Assembly (NCBI GenBank): GCA_900319695.1 | Contig: ONPN01000014.1 | Location: forward strand, 1-64,000 | Origin: an uncultured Eubacteriales bacterium | GTDB taxonomy: Bacteria; Bacillota; Clostridia; Oscillospirales; Oscillospiraceae | Length of the DNA: 64,000 bases | Direction of reading: 5' to 3' | Shown here: piece after piece, positions 15,198 to 22,671 of the stretch | How positions within the stretch are numbered: the stretch's first letter is position 1 | How the letters are laid out: each line of letters starts with the position of its first letter | Translations under genes and position numbers: made by a program | Notes under the pieces: model-generated | The model's database searches: none | What the model was told of the DNA's origin: nothing | The model's input: the letters and a program-made list of their open reading frames with translations, nothing else

Positions 15198-16637
15198 ATG
15201 GAAAGAGGCAAGATCGTTCGATCTTTGATCTACAAGTTCACAGAGCGCTTTGCGGTCAAGCTGATCGGCTTTGTGCTGGGCATTCTGCTTGCCCGCCTGC
15301 TGTCGCCGGAGATTGCCGGGCAGGTCGCGCTGCTGGAGGTGTTTGTCAACCTCTCCTTCACCCTCATCGACGAGGGGATCAACAGCGCCCTCGTGCAGAC
15401 CAAGAACGCCGACGAGCGGGACTATACGACGGTCTTTGTCATTACGCTGGGTCTCGCGCTGTTCGCGATCGCCGTTTTGGAGGCGGCGGCCCCGGCCATC
15501 GCCGGCTATTACCGCAGCCCGGAGATCACGCTGCCGCTGCGCGTGTACGCGTTCTCCCTGCTGTTCAGCTCGTTTAACTCCATCCAGGTTGCTCGATTGC
15601 AGCGTGAGATGCGCTTTCGTGAGATGATGCTCTGCAACCTCGCGGCCACCGTGATTGCGGGCGGGCTCGGCGTCGCCCTCGCCTATCGGGGCGCGGGGCT
15701 CTGGTCGCTTGTGGCCTACCACTTCGGGCAGATCGTGCTGTCCTGCCTCGCCGCGCTGCTGGTGCTGCGCTGGCTGCCCCACGGGCGCTTCTCCAAGGAG
15801 AGCGCCAAACGCCTCGGCGGCTTCGGCCTCAAGATGCTGGGGGCCTCGGTGGTCTCCAACCTGTACAACAGCCTGCGCCCGCTCATCATCGGGCGGCGCT
15901 TCACCACGGCCGATCTCGGCTACTACGACCGGGGTCAGAAATTTGCCAGCACGATTTCCCTCAATCTCGACACCGCGATACGCTCGGTCATGTTCCCGGT
16001 GCTCGCCCGCTCTCAGGACGACACGGAGCAGTTTCGCGCGATCCTGCGGCGTATGAAGCAGCTCGGCTGCTTTGTGGTATTTCCCGTGATGTTCGGCCTC
16101 GCCGCAGCGGCGGAGCCCATCGTGCGCCTGCTGCTGACGGAAAAGTGGCTGCCCGCCGTGCCGTTTCTGGTGCTGCTGTCCATCGGGGAGGCCCAGGTGC
16201 CGCTCACAAGCTCGAACCTCGTGGCGCTCAAATCTCTCGGCCGCAGTGATCTCTACGCGAAGCAGGAGGTTCTGCGCCGCGTGCTGATGCTGCTTGTGCT
16301 GGCGGTCAGCGTGCTGGCCTTTGACTCGGTGATCGCCATTGCGGTGGGCTTTGTGTTCTCCGCCTGGCTCGATGTGTGGGTCACGTCCCTGCCCCTTAAG
16401 GGGCTATTGAACTACAGCTTTTTCGCCCAGGTGAGGGACGCCTGGAAATCCGCCGTGTCGTCCCTGCTGATGGCCGCGGCGGTGTGGGCGCTCGGGCGTC
16501 TGCCGCTGGGCGGGATCGCGGGGCTTGCGCTCCAAATCATCGCCGGCGGGGCGCTGTATCTGCTGATAAATCTTGCTTTGAAAAACGAGAGTCTGGTTTA
16601 CCTGCTCTCCGCCGTCAAGCATAAGCACGCCAATTGA
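15198..16637 (+). CDS. Polysaccharide flippase (Wzx/MOP superfamily)
   Basis: A 479-residue membrane protein with about 12-14 hydrophobic segments. LIYKFTERFAVKLIGFVLGILLARLLSPEIAGQVALLEVF and FTLIDEGINSALVQ match the start of WzxC/TuaB-type flippases that carry undecaprenyl-linked repeat units across the membrane; later NLYNSLRPLIIGRRFTTADLGYYDRGQKFA is also typical. It is the only export component visible in the cluster; no Wzy polymerase is apparent. Confidence 0.9.
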   Translation: MERGKIVRSLIYKFTERFAVKLIGFVLGILLARLLSPEIAGQVALLEVFVNLSFTLIDEGINSALVQTKNADERDYTTVFVITLGLALFAIAVLEAAAPAIAGYYRSPEITLPLRVYAFSLLFSSFNSIQVARLQREMRFREMMLCNLAATVIAGGLGVALAYRGAGLWSLVAYHFGQIVLSCLAALLVLRWLPHGRFSKESAKRLGGFGLKMLGASVVSNLYNSLRPLIIGRRFTTADLGYYDRGQKFASTISLNLDTAIRSVMFPVLARSQDDTEQFRAILRRMKQLGCFVVFPVMFGLAAAAEPIVRLLLTEKWLPAVPFLVLLSIGEAQVPLTSSNLVALKSLGRSDLYAKQEVLRRVLMLLVLAVSVLAFDSVIAIAVGFVFSAWLDVWVTSLPLKGLLNYSFFAQVRDAWKSAVSSLLMAAAVWALGRLPLGGIAGLALQIIAGGALYLLINLALKNESLVYLLSAVKHKHAN

Positions 16638-16649
16638 AAGGACTACGCC

Positions 16650-17249
16650 ATGCTCAGTGAAGACAAACGCATCCATACCAAAGAAGACCTCCGGGAGTGG
16701 CTGGCGCTGGAATACCGGCGCTACCCGCTGACGGCGCGGCACATCCTGCCCTACCTCTTTCAGTGGAGCGAGGGGGCCATCCTCCGGCGGCACACGAAGC
16801 TGCTGCGCACGACGGAGTACCACTTCAACAACGGCCATCGCCTGCGCGCGGCGTGGTACAACGCCTGGCTCATGCGCCTGCAGCTCAAGACCGGGATGCA
16901 CCTGCCCATTAACTGCTACGGCAAGGGCTTGATGCTCATGCACCTGCACCCGATCGCCTCCAACCCGCACGTCTCTGTCGGGGAAAACTGCCGCCTGATG
17001 CCCTTTGTCAAGCTGGCCGGAGACGACGTGCAGGGTCTCGCCCCCACAGTGGGCGACAACGTGGTGCTCGGGATCGGCTGCACGCTGGTGGGCGGGATCA
17101 CGCTCGCCGACGGCATTATCGTCGGCGCGGGCTCGGTGGTGACGAAGAGCTTTTTGGAGCCCGGCATCATCCTTGCGGGCGTCCCGGCGAAAAAGATCGG
17201 GGTCAGGGAGGGCTGGGAAGCCCCCAAGTCTGACGAACCCCAGGTATGA
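16650..17249 (+). CDS. Serine O-acetyltransferase-like hexapeptide protein
   Basis: A 199-residue protein. The first ~80 residues are helical (LREWLALEYRRYPLTARHILPYL...), followed by a beta-helix: LPINCYGKGLMLMHLHPIASNPHVSVGENC, GDNVVLGIGCTLVGGITLADGIIVGAGSVVTKSF, GVPAKKIG. The layout (N-terminal helices then LbH) is that of CysE/serine acetyltransferase-type enzymes found in capsule operons. The context suggests acetylation of a polysaccharide sugar rather than cysteine biosynthesis, which is inference. Confidence 0.8.
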   Translation: MLSEDKRIHTKEDLREWLALEYRRYPLTARHILPYLFQWSEGAILRRHTKLLRTTEYHFNNGHRLRAAWYNAWLMRLQLKTGMHLPINCYGKGLMLMHLHPIASNPHVSVGENCRLMPFVKLAGDDVQGLAPTVGDNVVLGIGCTLVGGITLADGIIVGAGSVVTKSFLEPGIILAGVPAKKIGVREGWEAPKSDEPQV

Positions 17250-17255
17250 GGTACT

Positions 17256-18254
17256 ATGAAAACAAAAGCGATCAACTGGTTACTCAAAGCGCTGCTCGCG
17301 GGCGCGGCGGCCTTCGCGCTGCTGTGTCTGTTCTGCGCGCTCTGGTACAAGGTCCCCGTCCACTCGACGAACCAGGACGGGGCCACCGAATTTAAATATG
17401 AGCCGAATACGTTCTATTCCCGCGGCGTTGAGGGCTTCGCCATGGGCCGCACGAACAGCGACGGGTTCCCGGAGCTCCTGGATTACGCGCCGGGTGATCA
17501 GGTCGACGTGCTGCTGCTTGGCTCGTCCCATCTGGAGGGCTACAGCGTGCCGCCGGAGAAAAACGCCGCCGCCGTGCTGGGCCGCCTCTTTGACGGAGAG
17601 AAGGCCGTCTACAGCATCGCCATGGCGGGGCACACCTTCCCCTACTGCGCCAAGCACCTGGAGAAGGCGCTGGAGGTCTACCAGCCGCAGGTCGCGGTGA
17701 TTGAGCTTGCCAGTCTCAGCTATGACCCGGCGGCGATGGACGCGGCGACTGACGGCACGCTGCCAGACATTCCCTCCCACGCGGGCGGGTTTGTGACGCT
17801 GCTTCAAAAGCTGCCCTTCCTGCGCCACATGTACAACAAGTACTTTAACCGCGGCAACGACGTGGTCAAGGCTGCGGCCGTGATGGAGACCGAGGTCAGC
17901 GGCGCCGATTTTGACGCCTCTCTCGCCCGCCTGCTGGAAAAGCTCGGCGAGGTGAGCAGGGCCCACGGCGTGAAGACGATCCTCGTCCATGTCCCGACGG
18001 TCGTGCCGGACGCGGAGGGCCGCGCGGTTTTGGAGGTCAAGCCCGGTGAGCGCGAGAGCTTTCAGCGGCTTTCCGAGGAAAACGGTCTCATCTTCCTCGA
18101 TCTGACGGAGCGATTTGTCTCCGCGCTGGAGGACGATCACGAACTGCTCTTCGGTTTCGCCAACACCGCCCCCGGGCACGGGCACATCAACAGCCGGGGC
18201 CATGAGCTCTTTGCCGAGGCCGTTTACGGCTGTATCGAGAACGGGGAGGGCTGA
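17256..18254 (+). CDS. Membrane-anchored SGNH hydrolase-like protein (AlgJ/DltD-type partner)
   Basis: A 332-residue protein with an N-terminal membrane anchor (residues 5-30) and an external SGNH-type domain: VDVLLLGSSHLEGYSVPP contains the block-I Ser and next His, SIAMAGHTFPYC corresponds to the Gly/Asn block region, and GHGHINSRGHELFAEA carries the C-terminal catalytic His. Such proteins work with MBOAT acyltransferases to O-acetylate exopolymers, and the MBOAT gene follows 3 bases later. Ends 3 bases before that gene. Esterase activity is the alternative role. Confidence 0.82.
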   Translation: MKTKAINWLLKALLAGAAAFALLCLFCALWYKVPVHSTNQDGATEFKYEPNTFYSRGVEGFAMGRTNSDGFPELLDYAPGDQVDVLLLGSSHLEGYSVPPEKNAAAVLGRLFDGEKAVYSIAMAGHTFPYCAKHLEKALEVYQPQVAVIELASLSYDPAAMDAATDGTLPDIPSHAGGFVTLLQKLPFLRHMYNKYFNRGNDVVKAAAVMETEVSGADFDASLARLLEKLGEVSRAHGVKTILVHVPTVVPDAEGRAVLEVKPGERESFQRLSEENGLIFLDLTERFVSALEDDHELLFGFANTAPGHGHINSRGHELFAEAVYGCIENGEG

Positions 18255-18257
18255 GAG

Positions 18258-19691
18258 ATGCTGTTTAACAGTTTTACCTTCCTGATCTTTTTTGCCCTGG
18301 TGTCCGCGGCGATGGCTCTGACCAATCTGCCGGTCTTTGCGGCCATGCCGCAGGAAAAGCGCCTGCGCCTGCGGCACATCATTCTGCTGCTTGCAAGCTA
18401 TGTCTTCTACGGCTGGTGGAACTGGCTGTGCTGCTTTCTGATGCTGGGGCTGACGCTGGTCGCCCACATTTGTGCTTTGCAAATGGACAGGCCCTGGCGC
18501 AAAGCCGCTCTCGCCGCCGGTGTGATCGTGCCTCTGCTGGTACTGGGCGTGTTCAAGTACTACAACTTCTTTGTCGACTCCTTCTGCGCCGTCTTCGGGA
18601 TCGCGCGGACGGGGACGCTCAGGATCATCCTGCCGGTCGGCATCAGCTTCTACACCTTCCAGTCTCTGAGCTACACCATCGACGTGTCGCGGGGAAAGCT
18701 CAGGGCCGAGACCGATTTCGTCAAAACCGCGCTCTATGTCGCGTTCTTTCCCCAGCTCGTCGCCGGGCCCATCGTCAAGGCGGGGGACTTTCTGCCCCAG
18801 CTTGAGGAAGACCGCAACATCTCCCTGCCGAATCTCGAGCTCGGCGTACAGTACTTTGTGTTCGGGCTTTTCAAAAAGATCGTCATTGCGGACAACATCG
18901 CCTCCTTCATCGACGCCGTGCACAGCGCGCCCGCGGCCTACAGCGCTGGGACGCTGCTGCTCGCGACCTATGCCTACTTTGTCCAGCTCTACTGCGACTT
19001 CTCCGGCTACTCGGACATGGCGGTAGGCTGCGCCAGGTGCCTTGGATATGAGCTGCCGCGCAACTTCGACATTCCCTTCATCTCCCGCAACGTCGGCGAG
19101 TTCTGGCGGCGCTGGCACATGAGTCTCTCCACCTGGCTGACGGAGTACCTCTACTTCCCCCTCGGCGGCAGCAGACGGGGCGAGGGGCGCACCTACCTGA
19201 ACCTCTTTATCATCATGACCGTCTGCGGCCTCTGGCACGGCGCCGCCTGGACCTTCGTCCTCTGGGGCGCGCTGCTGGGCGTCGCCCAATGCGTCTACCG
19301 CTTCGCCGCGCCGCTGCGGAAAATGCTGCCGAAAAGCCCGCTCGTCACAGTCATCAGCGTCCTTTTCACCTACACTTTCATCTGCTTTTCCGCGGTCATC
19401 TTCCGCGCCTCGAGCATAGGCGAAGCCTGGCGCATCATCGTCTATATCTTCACCCTGCACGAGGGCGTCCGCTTTGTGAGCTTCTGGGGCGTGTTCGGCC
19501 TGATCACGGTCTGGGGCGCGCATATCGCCGCCTGCATCCGCAGCAAGCGCCTCGGCGTCCCGCCTACGGGCTATTATCCCACGGTGAACCTGAACAGCTT
19601 CACGGGTCTGTTGATCTTTTTCACCTTTGTCGGCCTGACCCTCTCTCTCGGCTATACCGGCCAGAGCCCGTTTATCTACTTCCAGTTCTGA
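18258..19691 (+). CDS. MBOAT family O-acyltransferase (AlgI-like)
   Basis: A 477-residue polytopic protein that transfers acyl groups across the membrane to an exopolymer. Key MBOAT/AlgI phrases: LPVGISFYTFQSLSYTIDV, FFPQLVAGPIVKAGDFLPQ, YFVQLYCDFSGYSDMAVGCARCLGYELPRNFD, FWRRWHMSLSTWLTEYLYFPLGG, and CGLWHGAAWTFVLWG with the catalytic His. Length is normal for AlgI/PatA-type proteins. Together with the SGNH gene it forms an acylation module at the end of the polysaccharide operon. Confidence 0.93.
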   Translation: MLFNSFTFLIFFALVSAAMALTNLPVFAAMPQEKRLRLRHIILLLASYVFYGWWNWLCCFLMLGLTLVAHICALQMDRPWRKAALAAGVIVPLLVLGVFKYYNFFVDSFCAVFGIARTGTLRIILPVGISFYTFQSLSYTIDVSRGKLRAETDFVKTALYVAFFPQLVAGPIVKAGDFLPQLEEDRNISLPNLELGVQYFVFGLFKKIVIADNIASFIDAVHSAPAAYSAGTLLLATYAYFVQLYCDFSGYSDMAVGCARCLGYELPRNFDIPFISRNVGEFWRRWHMSLSTWLTEYLYFPLGGSRRGEGRTYLNLFIIMTVCGLWHGAAWTFVLWGALLGVAQCVYRFAAPLRKMLPKSPLVTVISVLFTYTFICFSAVIFRASSIGEAWRIIVYIFTLHEGVRFVSFWGVFGLITVWGAHIAACIRSKRLGVPPTGYYPTVNLNSFTGLLIFFTFVGLTLSLGYTGQSPFIYFQF

Positions 19692-19694
19692 ATC

Positions 19695-19815
19695 CGTGTG
19701 GAGTTTGGAGAGTGGAGTTTGGAGTTTGGAGTTATGGAGCGCCTTCGGCGCGGATTATAATTGTCCGCGCAGCGGACGCCTCAACTCCACTCTTCACACT
19801 CCACACTCCACACTT
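19695..19815. repeat. Palindromic MITE-like repeat, GTGGAGTGTGAAG family, copy 2
   Basis: Left arm made of tandem GTGTGGAGTTTGGAGAGTGGAG-like units (from 19696), right arm ending in CAACTCCACTC then CACTCCACACTCCACAC, its imperfect complement. The centre has two compact palindromes, GCGCCTTCGGCGC (19739-19751) and GTCCGCGCAGCGGAC. Related to the repeat at 6364-6496. It starts 3 bases after the MBOAT stop and could end the operon. Confidence 0.7.
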
Positions 19816-19861
19816 GTATATTTCTCCGCTCCCTCACATAAACTGTGCGGGGGTGATGAAA

Positions 19862-20341
19862 ATGAAGCACAAGATCCAATACGGGCCGCTTGCGCTCGCA
19901 CTGGCGATCCCGCTGGCCGTGGGCGGTTTCTCTGCCTTTCTGACACGCGACGGGATGAAATACTTCCAGACGCTGCCGAAGCCGCCGCTCACGCCGCCCG
20001 CCTGGGCTTTTCCCGCGGCGTGGACGATCCTGTATCTTTTGATGGGCGCGGCGTCCTATCTCGTCTGGGTCAGCGGCGTGAGCGACAAGAGGCGCGACAG
20101 AGCCCTGACCGTCTACGGTCTGAGTCTGGCCGCGAATTTTCTCTGGCCCATCGTGTTCTTCACGATGCGCTTTTATTTCACAGCTTTTCTTCTGCTGCTG
20201 TTACTGTGGATCCTTGTTGCCGCGGCGGCCCTGCTCTTCTCCTGCATCGACAAACGCGCCGGGCGGCTGATGATCCCCTATCTTCTCTGGCTGACCTTCG
20301 CCGCCTACCTCAACCTCGGGGTGTGGCTGCTGAACCGTTGA
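19862..20341 (+). CDS. tspO: TspO/MBR family tryptophan-rich sensory protein
   Basis: A 159-residue five-helix membrane protein. The family pattern is clear: IPLAVGGFSAFLTRDGMKYFQTLPKPPLTPPAWAFPAAWTILYLLMGAASYLVW, then YGLSLAANFLWPIVFF and a final helix with NLGVWLLN. TspO proteins bind porphyrins and take part in stress or tetrapyrrole regulation. Two ATGs (19856, 19862) and a GTG (19853) are in frame; 19862 has the best spacing (8) to GGGGG. It has a strong terminator and is separated from the polysaccharide operon by a repeat, so it is probably independent. Confidence 0.9.
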   Translation: MKHKIQYGPLALALAIPLAVGGFSAFLTRDGMKYFQTLPKPPLTPPAWAFPAAWTILYLLMGAASYLVWVSGVSDKRRDRALTVYGLSLAANFLWPIVFFTMRFYFTAFLLLLLLWILVAAAALLFSCIDKRAGRLMIPYLLWLTFAAYLNLGVWLLNR

Positions 20342-20355
20342 AAAAACGACATGCG

Positions 20356-20416
20356 ACCGCAGGGGTCGATTCCCGGATTGCCTCAAAACGGGATCGGCCC
20401 CTGCGGTTTCTTTTTA
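20356..20416 (+). terminator. Intrinsic terminator of tspO built from a CCGCAGGGG-type repeat
   Basis: Long inverted repeat ACCGCAGGGGTCGATTCCCG (20356-20375) / CGGGATCGGCCCCTGCGGT (20389-20407) with one bulge, followed by TTCTTTTTAC. The sequence is related to the GGGGYCGAT...CCCCTACGG elements at 28536, 38545 and 40973, so the terminator seems to be a repeat copy. Confidence 0.75.
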
Positions 20417-20509
20417 CTTTTTCCTACCATCTGTCTAAATATTTGCGAGGGAGATACGCAACGAATTGACCAAAAAATACCGGTCACTTCTTTTTTGAAA
20501 GTGTTTATC

Positions 20510-20538
20510 TTGCATAACGCCCTGCCGTGTGTTAGAAT
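20510..20538 (+). promoter_or_regulatory. Promoter of the CooC/dehydratase/ACS-like operon
   Basis: -35 TTGCAT (20510-20515), 17-base spacer, -10 TAGAAT (20533-20538). Start near 20545 leaves a ~147-base leader with two hairpins before the ATPase gene. Confidence 0.68.
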
Positions 20539-20544
20539 ACTGAC

Positions 20545-20650
20545 GATAGTAAATCCCCATGCGGCAAGCCTCGCCGCAATGAAGAAAAGCTGATTCATGG
20601 GGATTTCGCACACTCAAAAAAAACTATAAAAGCGTCAGCTTTTATAATAA
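20545..20650 (+). promoter_or_regulatory. Structured 5' leader of the CooC/dehydratase operon
   Basis: The leader holds a large stem-loop, AAATCCCCATG (20551-20561) / CATGGGGATTT (20596-20606), with a nested GCGGC-GCCGC hairpin, and then a perfect 9-bp hairpin TATAAAAGC (20625-20633) / GCTTTTATA (20638-20646). No U-run follows either, so it is not a plain terminator. I do not recognise a riboswitch class. The 350 bases between tspO and the ATPase gene hold nothing else besides the tspO terminator and this promoter/leader. Confidence 0.45.
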
Positions 20651-20691
20651 GATACCTGAACTGTACACTTTTTCAGACTGGGGGAATGTCT

Positions 20692-21468
20692 ATGGAACAG
20701 AAAGCCAGGATTCTTACGGTGGCCGGCAAGGGCGGCGTCGGCAAAACCTCCATCTGCGCCTCGATTGTGCGGCTTCTGGTCGAGAAGTATCCCGACAAGA
20801 AGATTCTGGCCATCGACGCAGACCCCGCCGTCGGCCTGTCCGTTGCGCTTGGTGTGGACGTAAAGCTGACGCTGGACGACATCCGCATGAGCATTGTCGA
20901 CAGTGTGGAAAACGGCGATACCAAAGAGGCGCTGGAGCTTTTGAGTGAAGCGCGCTTTCGCATTTTCGACGCGCTGGTCGAGATGCCGGGCTTTGCTTTC
21001 CTGGCCATCGGGCGGCCGGAGAGCTCGGGCTGCTACTGTAAGGTCAACTCCTATCTCAAGGAAGTCATCAGCATACTCGCCAACAGCTTTGATTATGTGG
21101 TCATCGACGGCGAGGCCGGGATTGAGCAGATTCAGCGCCGCGTCATGGAGAAGGTCACGCATCTCATCCTCGTTACCGATCAGAGCAAGAAGGGCGCGCA
21201 GGTCATCGCGACCATCAAACAGGTCGCCGACGAGCTGATCGCCTATGACAGGATCGGCGTCATTGTCAACCGGGTCACGAATCCCGAGCTCGTCAGTGAG
21301 TTCAAGACCCCCGGCGTGGACGTCCTGTCCTTTATCCCCGCCGACAGCGCCTTTGCCGCCAACGACATCATGGGCAAGAGCGTGATGGCGCTGCCCGCGG
21401 ATTCCGCCATGCTCAAGGGAGTGGAAGAGGCACTCCGCAACATAGAAATACTGAAAGAAGAGGTGTAA
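20692..21468 (+). CDS. CooC/AcsF-type nickel-insertion ATPase
   Basis: A 258-residue MinD/SIMIBI-class ATPase. The deviant Walker A is AGKGGVGKTS, with AIDADPAVGLSVALGV as switch/Walker A' region and YVVIDGEAGIEQIQRR. It has the CYC motif (residues 114 and 116 of this version) equivalent to the CxC that binds Ni(II) at the CooC dimer interface. CooC and AcsF load metal into CO dehydrogenase and acetyl-CoA synthase, and here the last gene of the operon is an acetyl-CoA synthase fragment. Two in-frame ATGs (20686, 20692); 20692 is 7 bases after GGGG and is preferred. It ends 3 bases before the next gene, which has a TTG start. Confidence 0.85.
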   Translation: MEQKARILTVAGKGGVGKTSICASIVRLLVEKYPDKKILAIDADPAVGLSVALGVDVKLTLDDIRMSIVDSVENGDTKEALELLSEARFRIFDALVEMPGFAFLAIGRPESSGCYCKVNSYLKEVISILANSFDYVVIDGEAGIEQIQRRVMEKVTHLILVTDQSKKGAQVIATIKQVADELIAYDRIGVIVNRVTNPELVSEFKTPGVDVLSFIPADSAFAANDIMGKSVMALPADSAMLKGVEEALRNIEILKEEV

Positions 21469-21471
21469 CAT

Positions 21472-22671
21472 TTGAAAGATCTTAAGCATCTGATTTTCTT
21501 TGAAAAACTGCTTGAGAACGCCGACAATGAGCTGGTGCGTCAGGCCCAGGCCGAAGGCGGCCTCGCCCTCGGCTATACCTGCTACCACATCCCCGAGGCT
21601 CTGCTCAACGTCGGCAACTGCTTCTCTGTCCGCCTGCGCGCCCCCAACACCGGCTCCATCGACATCGCCACCTACTACATGTCCAACTACACCTGCGAGT
21701 ACGCCAGAGCCCTCGTGGAGAGAGGCATTGAGGGCGGCTATCAGTTCCTGGATGCCATGATCGGCGTGGACGCCTGCTCCATGATGAACCGCGCCATGGA
21801 GCATTTCGAGATCCTGAAAATCAACGACAAGCCCAACTTCTTCGTCACCCACTGCGACATCCCCTTCAAGGTCACCGACTACACGCTCGACTCCTATGTC
21901 AAGCAGATGCGCCTCAGAGTGCTGGACGTGCTGACCGAGAAGTACGGCGTCGACACCTCCGACGAGGCCATCCGCGCCGCCGTCAAGGAGCACAATGAGG
22001 TCTGCTCCATCCTCACCGAGATCGGCCAGATGCGCAAGGCCGACAACCCCGTCATCACCGGCTACGAGTACAGCGTTTTGAACCTCGTCTCCTTCACGTG
22101 TCCCAAGAAGCTCATCCTGCCCTATCTGCGCGAGACGCTGGAGGAGCTCAAGACCCGCGAGCCCGACGCGGTCAATCCCTACCGCGCGAGAGTCGCGATC
22201 GTCGGCTCCGAGATCGACGATCCCCACCTCATCCAGCTCATCGAGGGCTGCGGCGCGCTGGTCGTGTCCGACCGCTTCTGCTTCGGCTCCACCCCGGGCC
22301 GCGAGATCATCGAGCTCAAGGATGACGAGCCCGCCCTGCCGCAGATCTGCCTGCACATCATGCAGCACTCCGAGTGCGCCCGCTACATTGCCGACGAGAA
22401 GGTCCTCCAGCGCCGTGAGACCGCGGACCGCCTTGCCAGGGAATACAAGGCCGAGGGCATTATCTACGAGCAGATGAAATACTGCGACTACTGGGGCTTC
22501 GAGCGCGCGCTCGTCTCCCACATCATGCACGACGAATACGGCTGGCCTGTCCTGTCCATCGACAGACTGTACAACAACGGCAACTCCGGCCAGCTGCGCA
22601 CCCGTGTCCAGGCCTTCGTCGAATCGCTTGAGATCAAACGTATCCACAAGGAGGCAGAGAAGAATGGCTAA
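21472..22671 (+). CDS. 2-hydroxyacyl-CoA dehydratase-family protein, smaller subunit (HgdB/BcrC/DCCP-like)
   Basis: A 399-residue protein of the HgdB/FldC/BcrBC family, whose members bind a low-potential Fe-S cluster that receives an electron from an ATP-driven activator. Three cysteine positions fit the family ligands: Cys37 (GYTCYHIPEALL), Cys75 (SNYTCEYARAL) and Cys102 (GVDACSMMNR). The C-terminal half has CGALVVSDRFCFG and EGIIYEQMKYCDYWGFE. Starts with TTG. It pairs with the 596-residue relative that overlaps it by 8 bases. The substrate is unknown; because double-cubane cluster proteins share this fold, a small-molecule reductase is as likely as a dehydratase. Confidence 0.88.
   Translation: MKDLKHLIFFEKLLENADNELVRQAQAEGGLALGYTCYHIPEALLNVGNCFSVRLRAPNTGSIDIATYYMSNYTCEYARALVERGIEGGYQFLDAMIGVDACSMMNRAMEHFEILKINDKPNFFVTHCDIPFKVTDYTLDSYVKQMRLRVLDVLTEKYGVDTSDEAIRAAVKEHNEVCSILTEIGQMRKADNPVITGYEYSVLNLVSFTCPKKLILPYLRETLEELKTREPDAVNPYRARVAIVGSEIDDPHLIQLIEGCGALVVSDRFCFGSTPGREIIELKDDEPALPQICLHIMQHSECARYIADEKVLQRRETADRLAREYKAEGIIYEQMKYCDYWGFERALVSHIMHDEYGWPVLSIDRLYNNGNSGQLRTRVQAFVESLEIKRIHKEAEKNG

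Noticed and set aside
17280..19523. A 747-codon open frame on the minus strand opposite the SGNH and MBOAT genes
   Set aside because: It is the antisense shadow of two clearly homologous plus-strand genes. High-GC third positions keep the opposite frame open; the peptide is low-complexity Glu/Ala/Gly/Val-rich with no recognisable domain.
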